This document shows positions 17,688 to 25,460 of a stretch of DNA of 64,000 nucleotides, one piece after another. This DNA is from Bradyrhizobium diazoefficiens (GTDB lineage Bacteria; Pseudomonadota; Alphaproteobacteria; Rhizobiales; Xanthobacteraceae): contig NZ_JAFCJJ010000005.1 of NCBI RefSeq assembly GCF_018131015.1, forward strand, positions 124,001 to 188,000, in the 5' to 3' direction. Both the position numbers and the translations under genes were made by a program. The stretch's first letter is position 1. Each line of letters starts with the position of its first letter. The notes below the pieces were generated by a model. That model ran no database searches, had not been told where the DNA came from, and was given only the letters and a program-made list of their open reading frames with translations.

Positions 17688-18068
17688 ATGTTTTCACACA
17701 TCATGATCGGCACCAACGATCTCGACAAGGCCAAGTCGTTCTACGACACGCTGCTCGGCGTGCTCGATGTGCGGCCCGCGCGGGTCGACGGCCATCGCAT
17801 TTTCTACATCACCAAGACCGGTGTGTTCTCGGTGTCGAAGCCGATCAACGGCGAACCGGCAACCTGCGCCAACGGCGGCACCATCGGCTTTGCCGCCAAC
17901 TCGCCCGAGCAGGTCGACAAGTGGCACGCGGCCGGCGTTGCCGCCGGCGGAACGCCGATCGAGAATCCCCCGGGGATCCGCGAGGGCGCAGGCAACAAGC
18001 TCTATCTCGCCTATTTGCGCGACCTCGACGGCAACAAGATCTGCGCGATGCACCGGTTGCCGAACTGA
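17688..18068 (+). CDS. VOC (glyoxalase/bleomycin-resistance) family protein
   Basis: 126 residues covering one vicinal-oxygen-chelate domain: MFSHIMIGTNDLDKAKSFYD at the start, a mid segment GGTIGFAANSPEQVDKWHAA, and YLRDLDGNKICAMHR at the end. Possible metal ligands are the His near the N-terminus (SHIMIG) and acidic residues in the last strand, but none is certain. Such proteins range from glyoxalases and isomerases to small-molecule binders. It follows the SDR gene with a GGGGAGGAC ribosome site between them, so a two-gene operon is likely. The function in the pathway is unknown. Confidence 0.88.
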   Translation: MFSHIMIGTNDLDKAKSFYDTLLGVLDVRPARVDGHRIFYITKTGVFSVSKPINGEPATCANGGTIGFAANSPEQVDKWHAAGVAAGGTPIENPPGIREGAGNKLYLAYLRDLDGNKICAMHRLPN

Positions 18069-18087
18069 GCGGACCAAAACCACTGCT

Positions 18088-18187
18088 GTCATGCCCCGCG
18101 AAGGCGGGGCATCCAGTATTCCAGGGCTGTCAGTGATTCACGGAGAAGCCGCGGCGTACTGGATTCCCCGCCTTCGCGGGGAATGAC
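18088..18187. repeat. Intergenic palindromic repeat, GTCATGCCCCGCGAAGGCGG type
   Basis: Imperfect 31-base inverted repeat with arms beginning GTCATGCCCCGCGAAGGCGG (18088) and ending CCGCCTTCGCGGGGAATGAC (18187). It lies in the 270-base gap between the VOC and acyl-CoA dehydrogenase genes; the rest of the gap shows no gene. Confidence 0.85.
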
Positions 18188-18338
18188 ACCGGTTGTTAGC
18201 GGCTCCATTCAAACAACATTTCAAACGCCCCGCGACAATTCCACCTGATGGCATGGCACGCGTGAGAAAAAGCGCGCTCGCGCTTTCGCCGCGCTGCGTC
18301 TATTCTCCCGCCAAGCATCAGCTACAACGGGAGGAACA

Positions 18339-19616
18339 ATGACAAAACACGCCTATATTCCCCGCACCACCAACTACACCCTCAACCCCGGCGACGAGCT
18401 CAACGACCTCCGCATGTCGGACCAGGTCCGGCCGCTCTACGACCACGTCAAGAAATTCATCCGCGACACCGTCGAGCCGATGTCGATCGAGTTCGCCAAG
18501 GCCGGCGAAGGCAAAGAGGACCGCTGGAGTTTCACGCCGAAGCAGCTCGAAGTGCTCGAGGTCGCCAAGAACAAGGCCAAGAAGGAAGGTCTCTGGAACT
18601 TCTTCCTGCCCGATGACGAGACCGGCCAGGGCCTGAAGAATCTCGACTACGCCTATATCGCAGCCGAGCTCGGCAAGAGCCCGCTGGCGTCCGAGACCAT
18701 GAACTGCTCGGCGCCCGACACCGGCAACATGGAGGTGCTGGAGCGCGTCGGCACCAAGGAGCAGAAGGAGAAGTGGCTGAAGCCGCTGCTCAACGGCGAG
18801 ATCCGCTCGGCCTATGTCATGACCGAGCCCAACGTCGCCTCCTCCGACGCCAAGAACATCTCGACCACGGCAAAGCTCGTCGGCGACGAATGGGTCATCA
18901 ACGGCGAGAAGTACTACATCTCCGGCGTCGGCGATCCCCGCTGCAAGATCCTCATCGTGATGGTGAAGACCAATCCGGATGCGGCGCCGAGCAAGCAGCA
19001 ATCGCAGATCCTGGTACCGCGCGACACGCCCGGCGTCGAGGTGCTCGGCCCGATGTACGTGTTCGGCCAGGACCACGCGCCGCGCGGCCATATGCACATG
19101 CGCTTCAACAATGTGCGGGTCCCTAAGGAGAACATGCTGCTCGGCGAGGGCCGCGGCTTCGAGATCTCGCAGCTCCGTCTCGGCCCCGGCCGCATCCATC
19201 ACTGCATGCGCACCATCGGCAAGGCCGAGAAGGCGCTCGACCTGATGGTGCAGCGCGGCCTGACCCGCGAGGCCTTCGGCAAGAAGATCGCCCATCTCGG
19301 CGGCAACATGCAGATCATCGCGCAGGCGCGCTGCGAGATCGAGGCGATGCGGCTGATGGTGCTGAAGGCGGCGAAGGCCATGGACGTGCTCGGCAACAAG
19401 GAGGCCCGCGTCTGGGTTTCCATGGTCAAGGCCATGGTGCCGGAGCGCGCCTGCAAGATCATCGACCAGTCGATCCAGATGCACGGCGCCACCGGCATCT
19501 CGCACTGGACCCCGCTCGCCGAGATGTACCAGGACGTCCGTCATCTGCGCTTCGCCGACGGTCCGGACGAGGTGCACTGGATGGTGGTCGGCCGTCACGA
19601 GCTGAGCATGGCGTAA
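18339..19616 (+). CDS. Acyl-CoA dehydrogenase family protein, ACAD11-like
   Basis: 425 residues with a strong GGGAGGAACA ribosome site. ACAD marks: YVMTEPNVASSDAKNI near 163-178, DTPGVEVLGPMYVFG, GPGRIHHCMRTIG, QMHGATGISHWTPLAEMY and the C-terminal RFADGPDEVH. In that last motif Asp replaces the Glu of classical dehydrogenases (ADGPDEVH instead of EGT-type), the pattern of ACAD10/ACAD11 and long-chain relatives. Those enzymes work with a kinase domain in 4-hydroxyacyl-CoA catabolism. A free-standing kinase of the same type is encoded about 2.4 kb away (14925-15911), so the two could be the bacterial split equivalent. That link is an inference. Confidence 0.94.
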   Translation: MTKHAYIPRTTNYTLNPGDELNDLRMSDQVRPLYDHVKKFIRDTVEPMSIEFAKAGEGKEDRWSFTPKQLEVLEVAKNKAKKEGLWNFFLPDDETGQGLKNLDYAYIAAELGKSPLASETMNCSAPDTGNMEVLERVGTKEQKEKWLKPLLNGEIRSAYVMTEPNVASSDAKNISTTAKLVGDEWVINGEKYYISGVGDPRCKILIVMVKTNPDAAPSKQQSQILVPRDTPGVEVLGPMYVFGQDHAPRGHMHMRFNNVRVPKENMLLGEGRGFEISQLRLGPGRIHHCMRTIGKAEKALDLMVQRGLTREAFGKKIAHLGGNMQIIAQARCEIEAMRLMVLKAAKAMDVLGNKEARVWVSMVKAMVPERACKIIDQSIQMHGATGISHWTPLAEMYQDVRHLRFADGPDEVHWMVVGRHELSMA

Positions 19617-19622
19617 AGGTCT

Positions 19623-19770
19623 CTCCCCTCCCTCTCCCCGTTCTTACGGGGAGAGGGTCGGGGTGAGGGCTGCTTCCACGAAGACGGTGATAGTCGGGCT
19701 CGCGGAGAGTCCCCCTCACCCGCTGCGCTCGCGCGCGTCGGCCTCTCCCCGCAAGCGGGGAGAGGCGAAG
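19623..19770. repeat. Intergenic palindromic repeat, CTCTCCCCGCAAGCGGGGAG type
   Basis: Two hairpins (19630-19657 and 19741-19766) with near-identical CTCTCCCC...GGGGAGAG arms flank a GGGGTGAGGG/CCCTCACCC pair. It is the same family as 63100-63222. The first hairpin begins 13 bases after the dehydrogenase stop and may help end transcription. Confidence 0.85.
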
Positions 19771-19787
19771 AGAGAAACGGAGCCACC

Positions 19788-20405
19788 ATGGACTACGCCG
19801 CCAGCGACCTGACGCCACGCGAGCGCTACAAGGTGCTGACCTCCTTCGTCCTGCCGCGGCCGATCGCATGGGTGACGTCGGTTGGGCCGACCGGCGTGGT
19901 CAACGCTGCCCCCTTCAGCTTCTTCAACGCCTTCTGCGAGGATCCGCCGCTGTGCATGTTCGCGGCGAACCGCAAGCCCAATGGCCAGGACAAGGACACC
20001 TTCCTCAACATCCAGCGCACCGGCGAGTTCGTGGTCAATCTCACTGATGAGCCGCTGGCGCGCGCGATGCATGAATCGAGCGGCGACTTTCCGCCGGAGA
20101 TCGGCGAGCCCGACTATCTCGGCCTGAAGCTCGCGCCCTCGACCAAAATCGCGGTGCCGCGGCTCGCCGACACGCCGTGGGCGATGGAGTGCAGGCTCTG
20201 GAAGATGATCGACGTCAACGACGACCGCCGGCTGATCATGGGCGAAGGCATCCATTTCCACATCCGCGACGAGCTCTGGGACGCCGACAAGATGCGGGTG
20301 CACATGGAGCGCTATCACCCGATCGGCCGCATGTTCGCCGACCGCTACTGCCGCACCGACGACCGCGTGGTGTTTCCGGCGGCCGAAGGGGCAAAGAGCA
20401 AGTAA
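19788..20405 (+). CDS. Flavin reductase family protein (FMN-binding split barrel)
   Basis: 205 residues. The split-barrel signature is RPIAWVTSVGPTGVVNAAPFS near 24-45, followed by FFNAFCEDPPLCMFA and KDTFLNIQRTGEFVVNL. Proteins of this type bind FMN and either reduce free flavin for a monooxygenase or act directly on small substrates. No two-component flavin monooxygenase is adjacent, so its partner is unclear. The Baeyer-Villiger enzyme 2 kb away carries its own FAD and NADPH sites and would not need it. A second gene (GNAT-GFA fusion) starts 17 bases after the stop, probably co-transcribed. Confidence 0.88.
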   Translation: MDYAASDLTPRERYKVLTSFVLPRPIAWVTSVGPTGVVNAAPFSFFNAFCEDPPLCMFAANRKPNGQDKDTFLNIQRTGEFVVNLTDEPLARAMHESSGDFPPEIGEPDYLGLKLAPSTKIAVPRLADTPWAMECRLWKMIDVNDDRRLIMGEGIHFHIRDELWDADKMRVHMERYHPIGRMFADRYCRTDDRVVFPAAEGAKSK

Positions 20406-20422
20406 ACACGGGGAGCCCAACG

Positions 20423-21148
20423 ATGCCGGAAGCCTTTCACGACAATGAGACGCGCAGCCGGTTCGAGCTCGAAATCGACGGTGCCATCGCCTTCGTCACC
20501 TATCGCAGGAACGACGGCGCGATCACGCTGGTGCATACCGAGGTGCCGCCCGAGCTCGGCGGCCGCGGCATCGGCTCAAAGCTCGGCCGCGCCACGCTGG
20601 ATGCGGTGCGCGCGCAGGGGCGCAAGCTCATCGTCGAATGCGACTTCATCCGCAACTTCATGGGCAAGAACCCCGGCTACAACGACCTGCTTGCGGAGGG
20701 CGAGAGCGCGCAGGCGGCGCCGGCCGCAAGCTACCGGGCCGGCTGCTTCTGCGGAGCCGTCGAGGTCGAGGCGACCGGCAAGCCGGTGTTCGCCGGCTAT
20801 TGCCATTGCGTCGACTGCCAAGCCTGGTCGGCCGCACCGATCAACGCCTTCAGCTTGTGGAAATCGGACAGCGTCCGCGTCACCAGGGGCGAAGCGGAGC
20901 TCGGAAGCTTCAACAAGACCGAGCACTCCACCCGCAAATTCTGCAAGACGTGCGGCGGCCATGTCATGACCGAGCATCCGCGGATGCGGCTGATCGACGT
21001 CTACGCCAATCTGCTCAAGGGGTACCGGCACCAGCCGACGCTGCATGCCAACTACGCGAGCAAGATGGTGTCGGTGAAGGACGGCCTGCCGAAATATGCC
21101 GACCTGCCGGCGGAGCTCGGCGGGTCCGGCGAGATGCTGCCGGATTGA
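20423..21148 (+). CDS. Fusion protein: small GNAT-type acetyltransferase domain plus GFA/CENP-V zinc domain
   Basis: 241 residues with a GGGGAGCCC ribosome site. Residues 1-93 form a compact GNAT-like domain of the short YjdJ type: VTYRRNDGAITLVHTEV, then the acetyl-CoA loop GGRGIGSKL, then VECDFIRNFMGKNPGYNDLL. Residues 105-241 are a GFA (glutathione-dependent formaldehyde-activating/CENP-V) domain with zinc ligands in GCFCGAV, GYCHCVDCQ and FCKTCGG. Each domain is usually a separate protein. A short Ala-rich linker (AEGESAQAAPAAS) joins them with no stop or frame break visible. It is co-directional with the flavin reductase gene 17 bases upstream. The function of the fusion is unknown; handling of a reactive aldehyde or thiol adduct is a guess. 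Confidence 0.87.
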   Translation: MPEAFHDNETRSRFELEIDGAIAFVTYRRNDGAITLVHTEVPPELGGRGIGSKLGRATLDAVRAQGRKLIVECDFIRNFMGKNPGYNDLLAEGESAQAAPAASYRAGCFCGAVEVEATGKPVFAGYCHCVDCQAWSAAPINAFSLWKSDSVRVTRGEAELGSFNKTEHSTRKFCKTCGGHVMTEHPRMRLIDVYANLLKGYRHQPTLHANYASKMVSVKDGLPKYADLPAELGGSGEMLPD

Positions 21149-21191
21149 GAAGCGAGTTGCTTCGGGCGCAGCCCGCCGCTTCATAAAGATC

Positions 21192-21277
21192 CGTCATGCC
21201 CGGGCTTGTCCCGGGCATCCACGACCTTGGTGGCGGCACGAGGAACGTGGATGGCCGGGACAAGCCCGGCCATGACG
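21192..21277. repeat. Intergenic palindromic repeat, CGTCATGCCCGGGCTTGTCC type
   Basis: The left arm reads CGTCATGCCCGGGCTTGTCC then CGGGCATCCACG. The right arm CGTGGATGGCCGGGACAAGC then CCGGCCATGACG ends at 21277. It lies between convergent gene ends and is a dispersed element type common in Bradyrhizobium. Confidence 0.85.
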
Positions 21278-21292
21278 AAGAGAGAACTCGCC

Positions 21293-22168
21293 TTACGTCG
21301 CAGGCGCGATCTTGTCCTGGGTCCTGGTGTCGAAATCGCCGGAATCGTGGCGCTCGTGGAGCTGGCTCGCGGGATCGCCGGAGACGCGGTTGACCATGCG
21401 GCCGCGCTTCACCGCCGGGCGCCTTGCGATCAGATCCGTCCAGCGCTGCACGTTCTTGTAGTCCTGCACCGACAGGAATTCGCCCGCGCCATAGACGAGG
21501 CCTTTGGCGAGCGCGCCGTACCAGGGCCAGACCGCCATGTCGGCGATGGTGTACTCCCTTCCCGCCAGATACTCGTTGTCCGAAAGGCGCCGGTCGAGCA
21601 CGTCGAGCTGGCGCTTGGTCTCCATGGCAAAGCGGTCGATGGCGTATTCGATCTTGGTCGGCGCGTAGGCGTAGAAATGGCCAAAGCCGCCGCCGAGATA
21701 GGGTGCACTGCCCATCTGCCAGAACAGCCAGGACATCGCCTCGGTGCGGGTCTTGATGTCCTTCGGCAGGAAGGCGCCGAATTTTTCGGCGAGGTAGAAC
21801 AGGATCGAACCGGATTCGAACACCCGGATCGGATCCGGACCGGAGCGGTCCATCAGCGCCGGGATCTTCGAGTTCGGGTTGATGCCGACGAAGCCGCTGC
21901 CGAACTGGTCGCCATTGCCGATCCTGATCAGCCAGGCATCGTATTCGGCGCCCTTGTGGCCGAGCGCCAGCAGCTCCTCCAGCATCACCGTGACCTTCAC
22001 CCCGTTCGGCGTCGCCAGCGAATAGAGCTGGAGCGGATGCTTGCCGACCGGCAGCTCCTTGTCATGGGTCGCGCCCGCGATCGGGCGGTTGATGCTGGCG
22101 AACTGCCCGCCATTCTCCTTGTTCCAGGTCCAGACTTTGGGCGGCTCGTAGGCGGGGGTATCGGTCAT
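21293..22168 (-). CDS. yghU: YghU-type glutathione S-transferase
   Basis: 291 residues from MTDTPAY, matching YghU length. Signature segments: PPKVWTWNKENGGQFASINRPIAGATHD at the N-terminus, LYSLATPNGVKVTVMLEELL (thioredoxin-fold start, no catalytic Cys), INPNSKIPAL, FESGSILFYLAEKF (glutathione gamma-Glu site) and GGGFGHFYAYAP in the helical domain. YghU-class proteins bind two glutathiones and have disulfide-bond reductase and peroxidase activity. It is in the cytoplasm with no signal peptide. It is followed on the same strand upstream by the Baeyer-Villiger monooxygenase gene (93 bases apart), so stress or xenobiotic handling alongside that enzyme is possible. Confidence 0.92.
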   Translation of the reverse strand: MTDTPAYEPPKVWTWNKENGGQFASINRPIAGATHDKELPVGKHPLQLYSLATPNGVKVTVMLEELLALGHKGAEYDAWLIRIGNGDQFGSGFVGINPNSKIPALMDRSGPDPIRVFESGSILFYLAEKFGAFLPKDIKTRTEAMSWLFWQMGSAPYLGGGFGHFYAYAPTKIEYAIDRFAMETKRQLDVLDRRLSDNEYLAGREYTIADMAVWPWYGALAKGLVYGAGEFLSVQDYKNVQRWTDLIARRPAVKRGRMVNRVSGDPASQLHERHDSGDFDTRTQDKIAPAT

Positions 22169-22260
22169 GGGGCAGGCTCCGGCGGAAAGATGCGCCTGCA
22201 TTAATTAGTCCGGGAATGGCCGATGGCAAGCCCCCGCCGGCTCTTCGTCCGGCACGGGCC

Positions 22261-23913
22261 TCAGGCCGACACCAGGCTATGGGGCTGCTGCTCCGCCTCC
22301 ATCACGAATCCTTCATATCCCTTGGCCGCGACCTCGTCGCAGATGCGCCGGTAGACGCCGACGCCGCCGATATAGGGCATGAAGATGCGCGGCTTGCCGG
22401 GGATGTTGGCCCCCATGTACCAGGAATTGGCCTGCGGGAAGAGCGTGCCGTGGGCGACCTCGTTGACATGGGCGACCCATTTCTCCTCGGCCTCCCCGTC
22501 CGCCTCCACGGTGGCGAGGCCATGCTTGCGCATGTGGACGAGACCGTCGGCGATCCAGTCGACATGCTGCTCGATCGACACGATCATGTTCGACAGCACC
22601 GACGGGCTGCCGGGCCCGGTGATGATGAAGAGGTTTGGAAAGCCCGCGCTCATCAGGCCGAGATAGGTTTTCGGCCCCTCCGCCCATTTCTGGTTCAGCG
22701 TCTGCCCGCCGCGGCCGCGAATGTCGATCTTCGCAACCGAGCCGGTCATGGCGTCGAAACCGGTCGCCAGCACCAGCGCGTCGACCTCGTGGTCCGTGCC
22801 GGCGACGCGGACGGCGTTTGCCGTGATCTCTTCGATCGGATTGGCCTTGATGTCGACGAGCGCCACGTTCGGCCGGTTGAAGGTCGCGAAATAGTCGGTG
22901 TCGACGCAGATGCGCTTGGTGCCGATCGGATGGCTGGTCGGCTGCAGCAGTTTTGCGGTCGCCGGATCCTTCACGATCTCCGCGATCTTGCCGCGCACGA
23001 AGTCGGCCGCCGTGTCATTGGCGGCGCGATCGAGGCCGAGATTGTTGTAGACGTACATGAAGGCGACCCCGCCGCGCTCCCATCGCGCCTCGTACTTGCC
23101 GCGCCTGATCTCGTCGCTGTCATCCAGCGCGCCGCGATCGGGCAGCACGGCATGGATGCCGTTGCGCGTGACCTCGCGCGCAAAGCGGCGGATCTCGGGA
23201 TAGTTCTTGCGGAAGCTCTCGCGCTCCTCCTCGGTCAGCGCGGCGTTGCGGGCGGGGATCGAGAAATTCGCCGTGCGCTGGAACACGGTGAGATGCTGCG
23301 CCTGCTCCGCGATGACAGGCGCCGACTGGATGCCGGATGATCCCGTGCCGATCAGGCCGACGCGCAAGTCCGTGAAGTCCACGTCCTCATGCGGCCAGTT
23401 GCCGGTGTGGTAGACCGGGCCCTCGAACGTCTCGAGCCCCTTGATGTCGGGCTTGCGCGCATTGGACAGGCATCCGGTGGCGAGCACGACGAACTGCGCC
23501 AGCACGGTCTTGCCGTCGGACGTCGTGACCGACCAGCGCTTGCCGCGCTCGTCGAACACCGCGCGCTCGACGCTTGTGTCGAACTGGATGTCGCGGCGCA
23601 GGTCGAAACGGTCGGCGACGTGGTTGGCGTATTGCAGGATCTCGGCTTGCGGCGCGTAGCGCTCGCTCCAGTCCCATTCCTGCTGAAGCTCTTCGGAGAA
23701 CGAGTAGGAATACTGCATGCTCTCGACGTCGCAGCGCGCGCCGGGATAACGGTTCCAGTACCAGGTGCCGCCGACGCCGCCGCCCCGTTCGAACACCCGC
23801 GCCGAGAAACCGAGGCCGCGCAGGCGATGCAGCATGTACATGCCGGCAAAACCGGCGCCGACGACGACCACATCATAGGCTTCCCTGGCCTGGGACGGAG
23901 TAGCTGACGGCAT
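22261..23913 (-). CDS. Baeyer-Villiger-type flavin monooxygenase
   Basis: 550 residues from MPSATPSQ, with AGGGAGCGCC upstream. The FAD Rossmann motif is GAGFAG at 19-24, followed by GGTWYWNRYPGARCD. The Baeyer-Villiger fingerprint FxGxxxHTxxWP is present as FEGPVYHTGNWP (163-174), and a second Rossmann motif GTGSSG at 189-194 binds NADPH. The length fits cyclohexanone-monooxygenase-type enzymes. It inserts oxygen beside a ketone to make an ester or lactone. Hydrolysis of a lactone gives a hydroxy acid, which could then enter the acyl-CoA steps encoded nearby. The substrate is unknown. The gene is divergent from the nitronate monooxygenase gene; 23914-24160 holds the promoters but no gene. 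Confidence 0.93.
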   Translation of the reverse strand: MPSATPSQAREAYDVVVVGAGFAGMYMLHRLRGLGFSARVFERGGGVGGTWYWNRYPGARCDVESMQYSYSFSEELQQEWDWSERYAPQAEILQYANHVADRFDLRRDIQFDTSVERAVFDERGKRWSVTTSDGKTVLAQFVVLATGCLSNARKPDIKGLETFEGPVYHTGNWPHEDVDFTDLRVGLIGTGSSGIQSAPVIAEQAQHLTVFQRTANFSIPARNAALTEEERESFRKNYPEIRRFAREVTRNGIHAVLPDRGALDDSDEIRRGKYEARWERGGVAFMYVYNNLGLDRAANDTAADFVRGKIAEIVKDPATAKLLQPTSHPIGTKRICVDTDYFATFNRPNVALVDIKANPIEEITANAVRVAGTDHEVDALVLATGFDAMTGSVAKIDIRGRGGQTLNQKWAEGPKTYLGLMSAGFPNLFIITGPGSPSVLSNMIVSIEQHVDWIADGLVHMRKHGLATVEADGEAEEKWVAHVNEVAHGTLFPQANSWYMGANIPGKPRIFMPYIGGVGVYRRICDEVAAKGYEGFVMEAEQQPHSLVSA

Positions 23914-24160
23914 CGGTTGGCGCTCCCTGTTTCTGTTGTTGTCGGCCAGCATTCTATCGCGCGCGCGAAAGCGCAAGAGGCCAATCGGCGCGGTCTGGTC
24001 TGCTTATCTGGTCTGCTAATTTTGTGCAGCGGAATGGTCCTTTCCCTGCCTGACGCCTGCACGCAAGATGCGCGGCCGAATCCGGCTTGGCATCTCCGGC
24101 GGCGATGGGCTAGCGTCGAGCGACCTTCGCGCGCAAGAGCCGGAGGGCCGGGAGAGACTC

Positions 24161-25294
24161 ATGAAATCGCCGATCTGCAACATGCTGGGCATCGAGTTCC
24201 CGCTGTTCGCCTTCAGCCATTGCCGCGACGTCGTCGCTGCCGTCAGCCGCGCCGGCGGCTTTGGCGTGCTCGGCGCCACCGTGCACACGCCGGAGACGCT
24301 CGAACGCGAGCTGAAATGGATCGACGCGCATGTCGACGGCAAGCCCTATGGCGTCGACGTGCTGATCCCCGAAAACATCTCGACATCAGGTGAGAAGGAC
24401 GTCACGTGGAAGAGCCTGGAGGCACGCGTGCCGGAAGCGCACCGCAACTACACGCGCGATCTCCTGAAGAAGTACGACATCGAGCTGACCACGACCAGCG
24501 TTGCCGACAACCAGCCGCAGCCGTTCGACGCAAAGACCGCGCTCGAGCTGCTGGAGGTCTCCTTCAACCATCCGATCCGGCTGATCGCCAATGCGCTCGG
24601 CGTGCCGCCGAAGGCCATGATCGAGATGGGCAAGAAGCATGGCGTGCCGGTCGCGGCCCTCGTGGGGGCCAAGGAGCATGCGGTGCGCACCGTCGCGGCG
24701 GGTGTCGACATCCTGGTCGCGCAGGGCACCGAGGCCGGCGGCCATTGCGGTGAGGTCTCGACCATGGTGCTGGTGCCGGAAGTCATCAAGGCGGTGAAGC
24801 CGATGCGGGACGTGCCGGTGCTGGCCGCCGGCGGCATCATGACGGGACGGCAGATGGCGGCCTGCATGGCCATGGGCGCGGCCGGCGCCTGGACCGGATC
24901 GGTGTGGCTTGCGACCGTCGAGTCCGAGACCACGGAGATCTTTCGCGAGAAGATGATCGCGGCGTCCTCGCGCGATGCGGTCCGCTCCAAGGGCCGCACC
25001 GGAAAGCCGGCACGGCAACTCCGTTCGGTCTGGACCGATGCCTGGGACCGTGCGCCGGAGAGTCCGGGGGCGCTGCCGATGCCGCTGCAGAGCATCGTCA
25101 GCCGCGATGCCTTCAACTCGATCGACCGCGCCGCCGCGAGCGGCAACGCCAGGGCGCGCGACCTCGTCAGCTATTTCGTCGGCCAGGGCGTCGGCCTGAT
25201 CGACAGCGTGAAGTCGGCCGGTGCCGTGGTGCAGGAGTTCAAGGAAGATTTTGCCGAAGCCGTCGAGCACATGAACGCGCTGGTGGCGGAGTGA
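24161..25294 (+). CDS. Nitronate monooxygenase family protein (2-nitropropane dioxygenase-like)
   Basis: 377 residues from MKSPICN, with GGGAGAGACTC before the ATG. TIM-barrel FMN enzyme pattern: SRAGGFGVLGATVHTPE near 25-41, LVAQGTEAGGHCGEVST near 185-201, PVLAAGGIMTGRQMAACMAMGA, and WTGSVWLATVES. Family members oxidise nitronates or, in other branches, act as enoyl reductases on unsaturated substrates. The sequence does not say which. Position between the Baeyer-Villiger gene and a thiolase-like gene suggests it belongs to the same catabolic block. The family assignment is secure, the substrate is not. Confidence 0.88.
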   Translation: MKSPICNMLGIEFPLFAFSHCRDVVAAVSRAGGFGVLGATVHTPETLERELKWIDAHVDGKPYGVDVLIPENISTSGEKDVTWKSLEARVPEAHRNYTRDLLKKYDIELTTTSVADNQPQPFDAKTALELLEVSFNHPIRLIANALGVPPKAMIEMGKKHGVPVAALVGAKEHAVRTVAAGVDILVAQGTEAGGHCGEVSTMVLVPEVIKAVKPMRDVPVLAAGGIMTGRQMAACMAMGAAGAWTGSVWLATVESETTEIFREKMIAASSRDAVRSKGRTGKPARQLRSVWTDAWDRAPESPGALPMPLQSIVSRDAFNSIDRAAASGNARARDLVSYFVGQGVGLIDSVKSAGAVVQEFKEDFAEAVEHMNALVAE

Positions 25295-25307
25295 TGGCCC
25301 CGTGGCC

Positions 25308-25425
25308 CATCCTTCGAGGCTCGCCCAGCGGCGCGATGCGCCGCCGGCCTCGCACCTCAGGATGACGCCGTATCCGTAGCCGTCATCCTGAGGTGGCCGC
25401 TTCTTCAGCGGCCCTCGAAGGACGA
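25308..25425. repeat. Intergenic palindromic repeat, CATCCTTCGAGGC / GTCATCCTGAGG type
   Basis: Nested arms: CATCCTTCGAGGC pairs with CCTCGAAGGA, and ACCTCAGGATGACG pairs with CGTCATCCTGAGGT around 25360-25395. It fills most of the gap between the nitronate monooxygenase and thiolase-like genes, both on the plus strand, so it would be transcribed. Confidence 0.8.
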
Positions 25426-25460
25426 CGGCGTGCCCCAGATCTAAAGTGAAGCAAGAAGAA

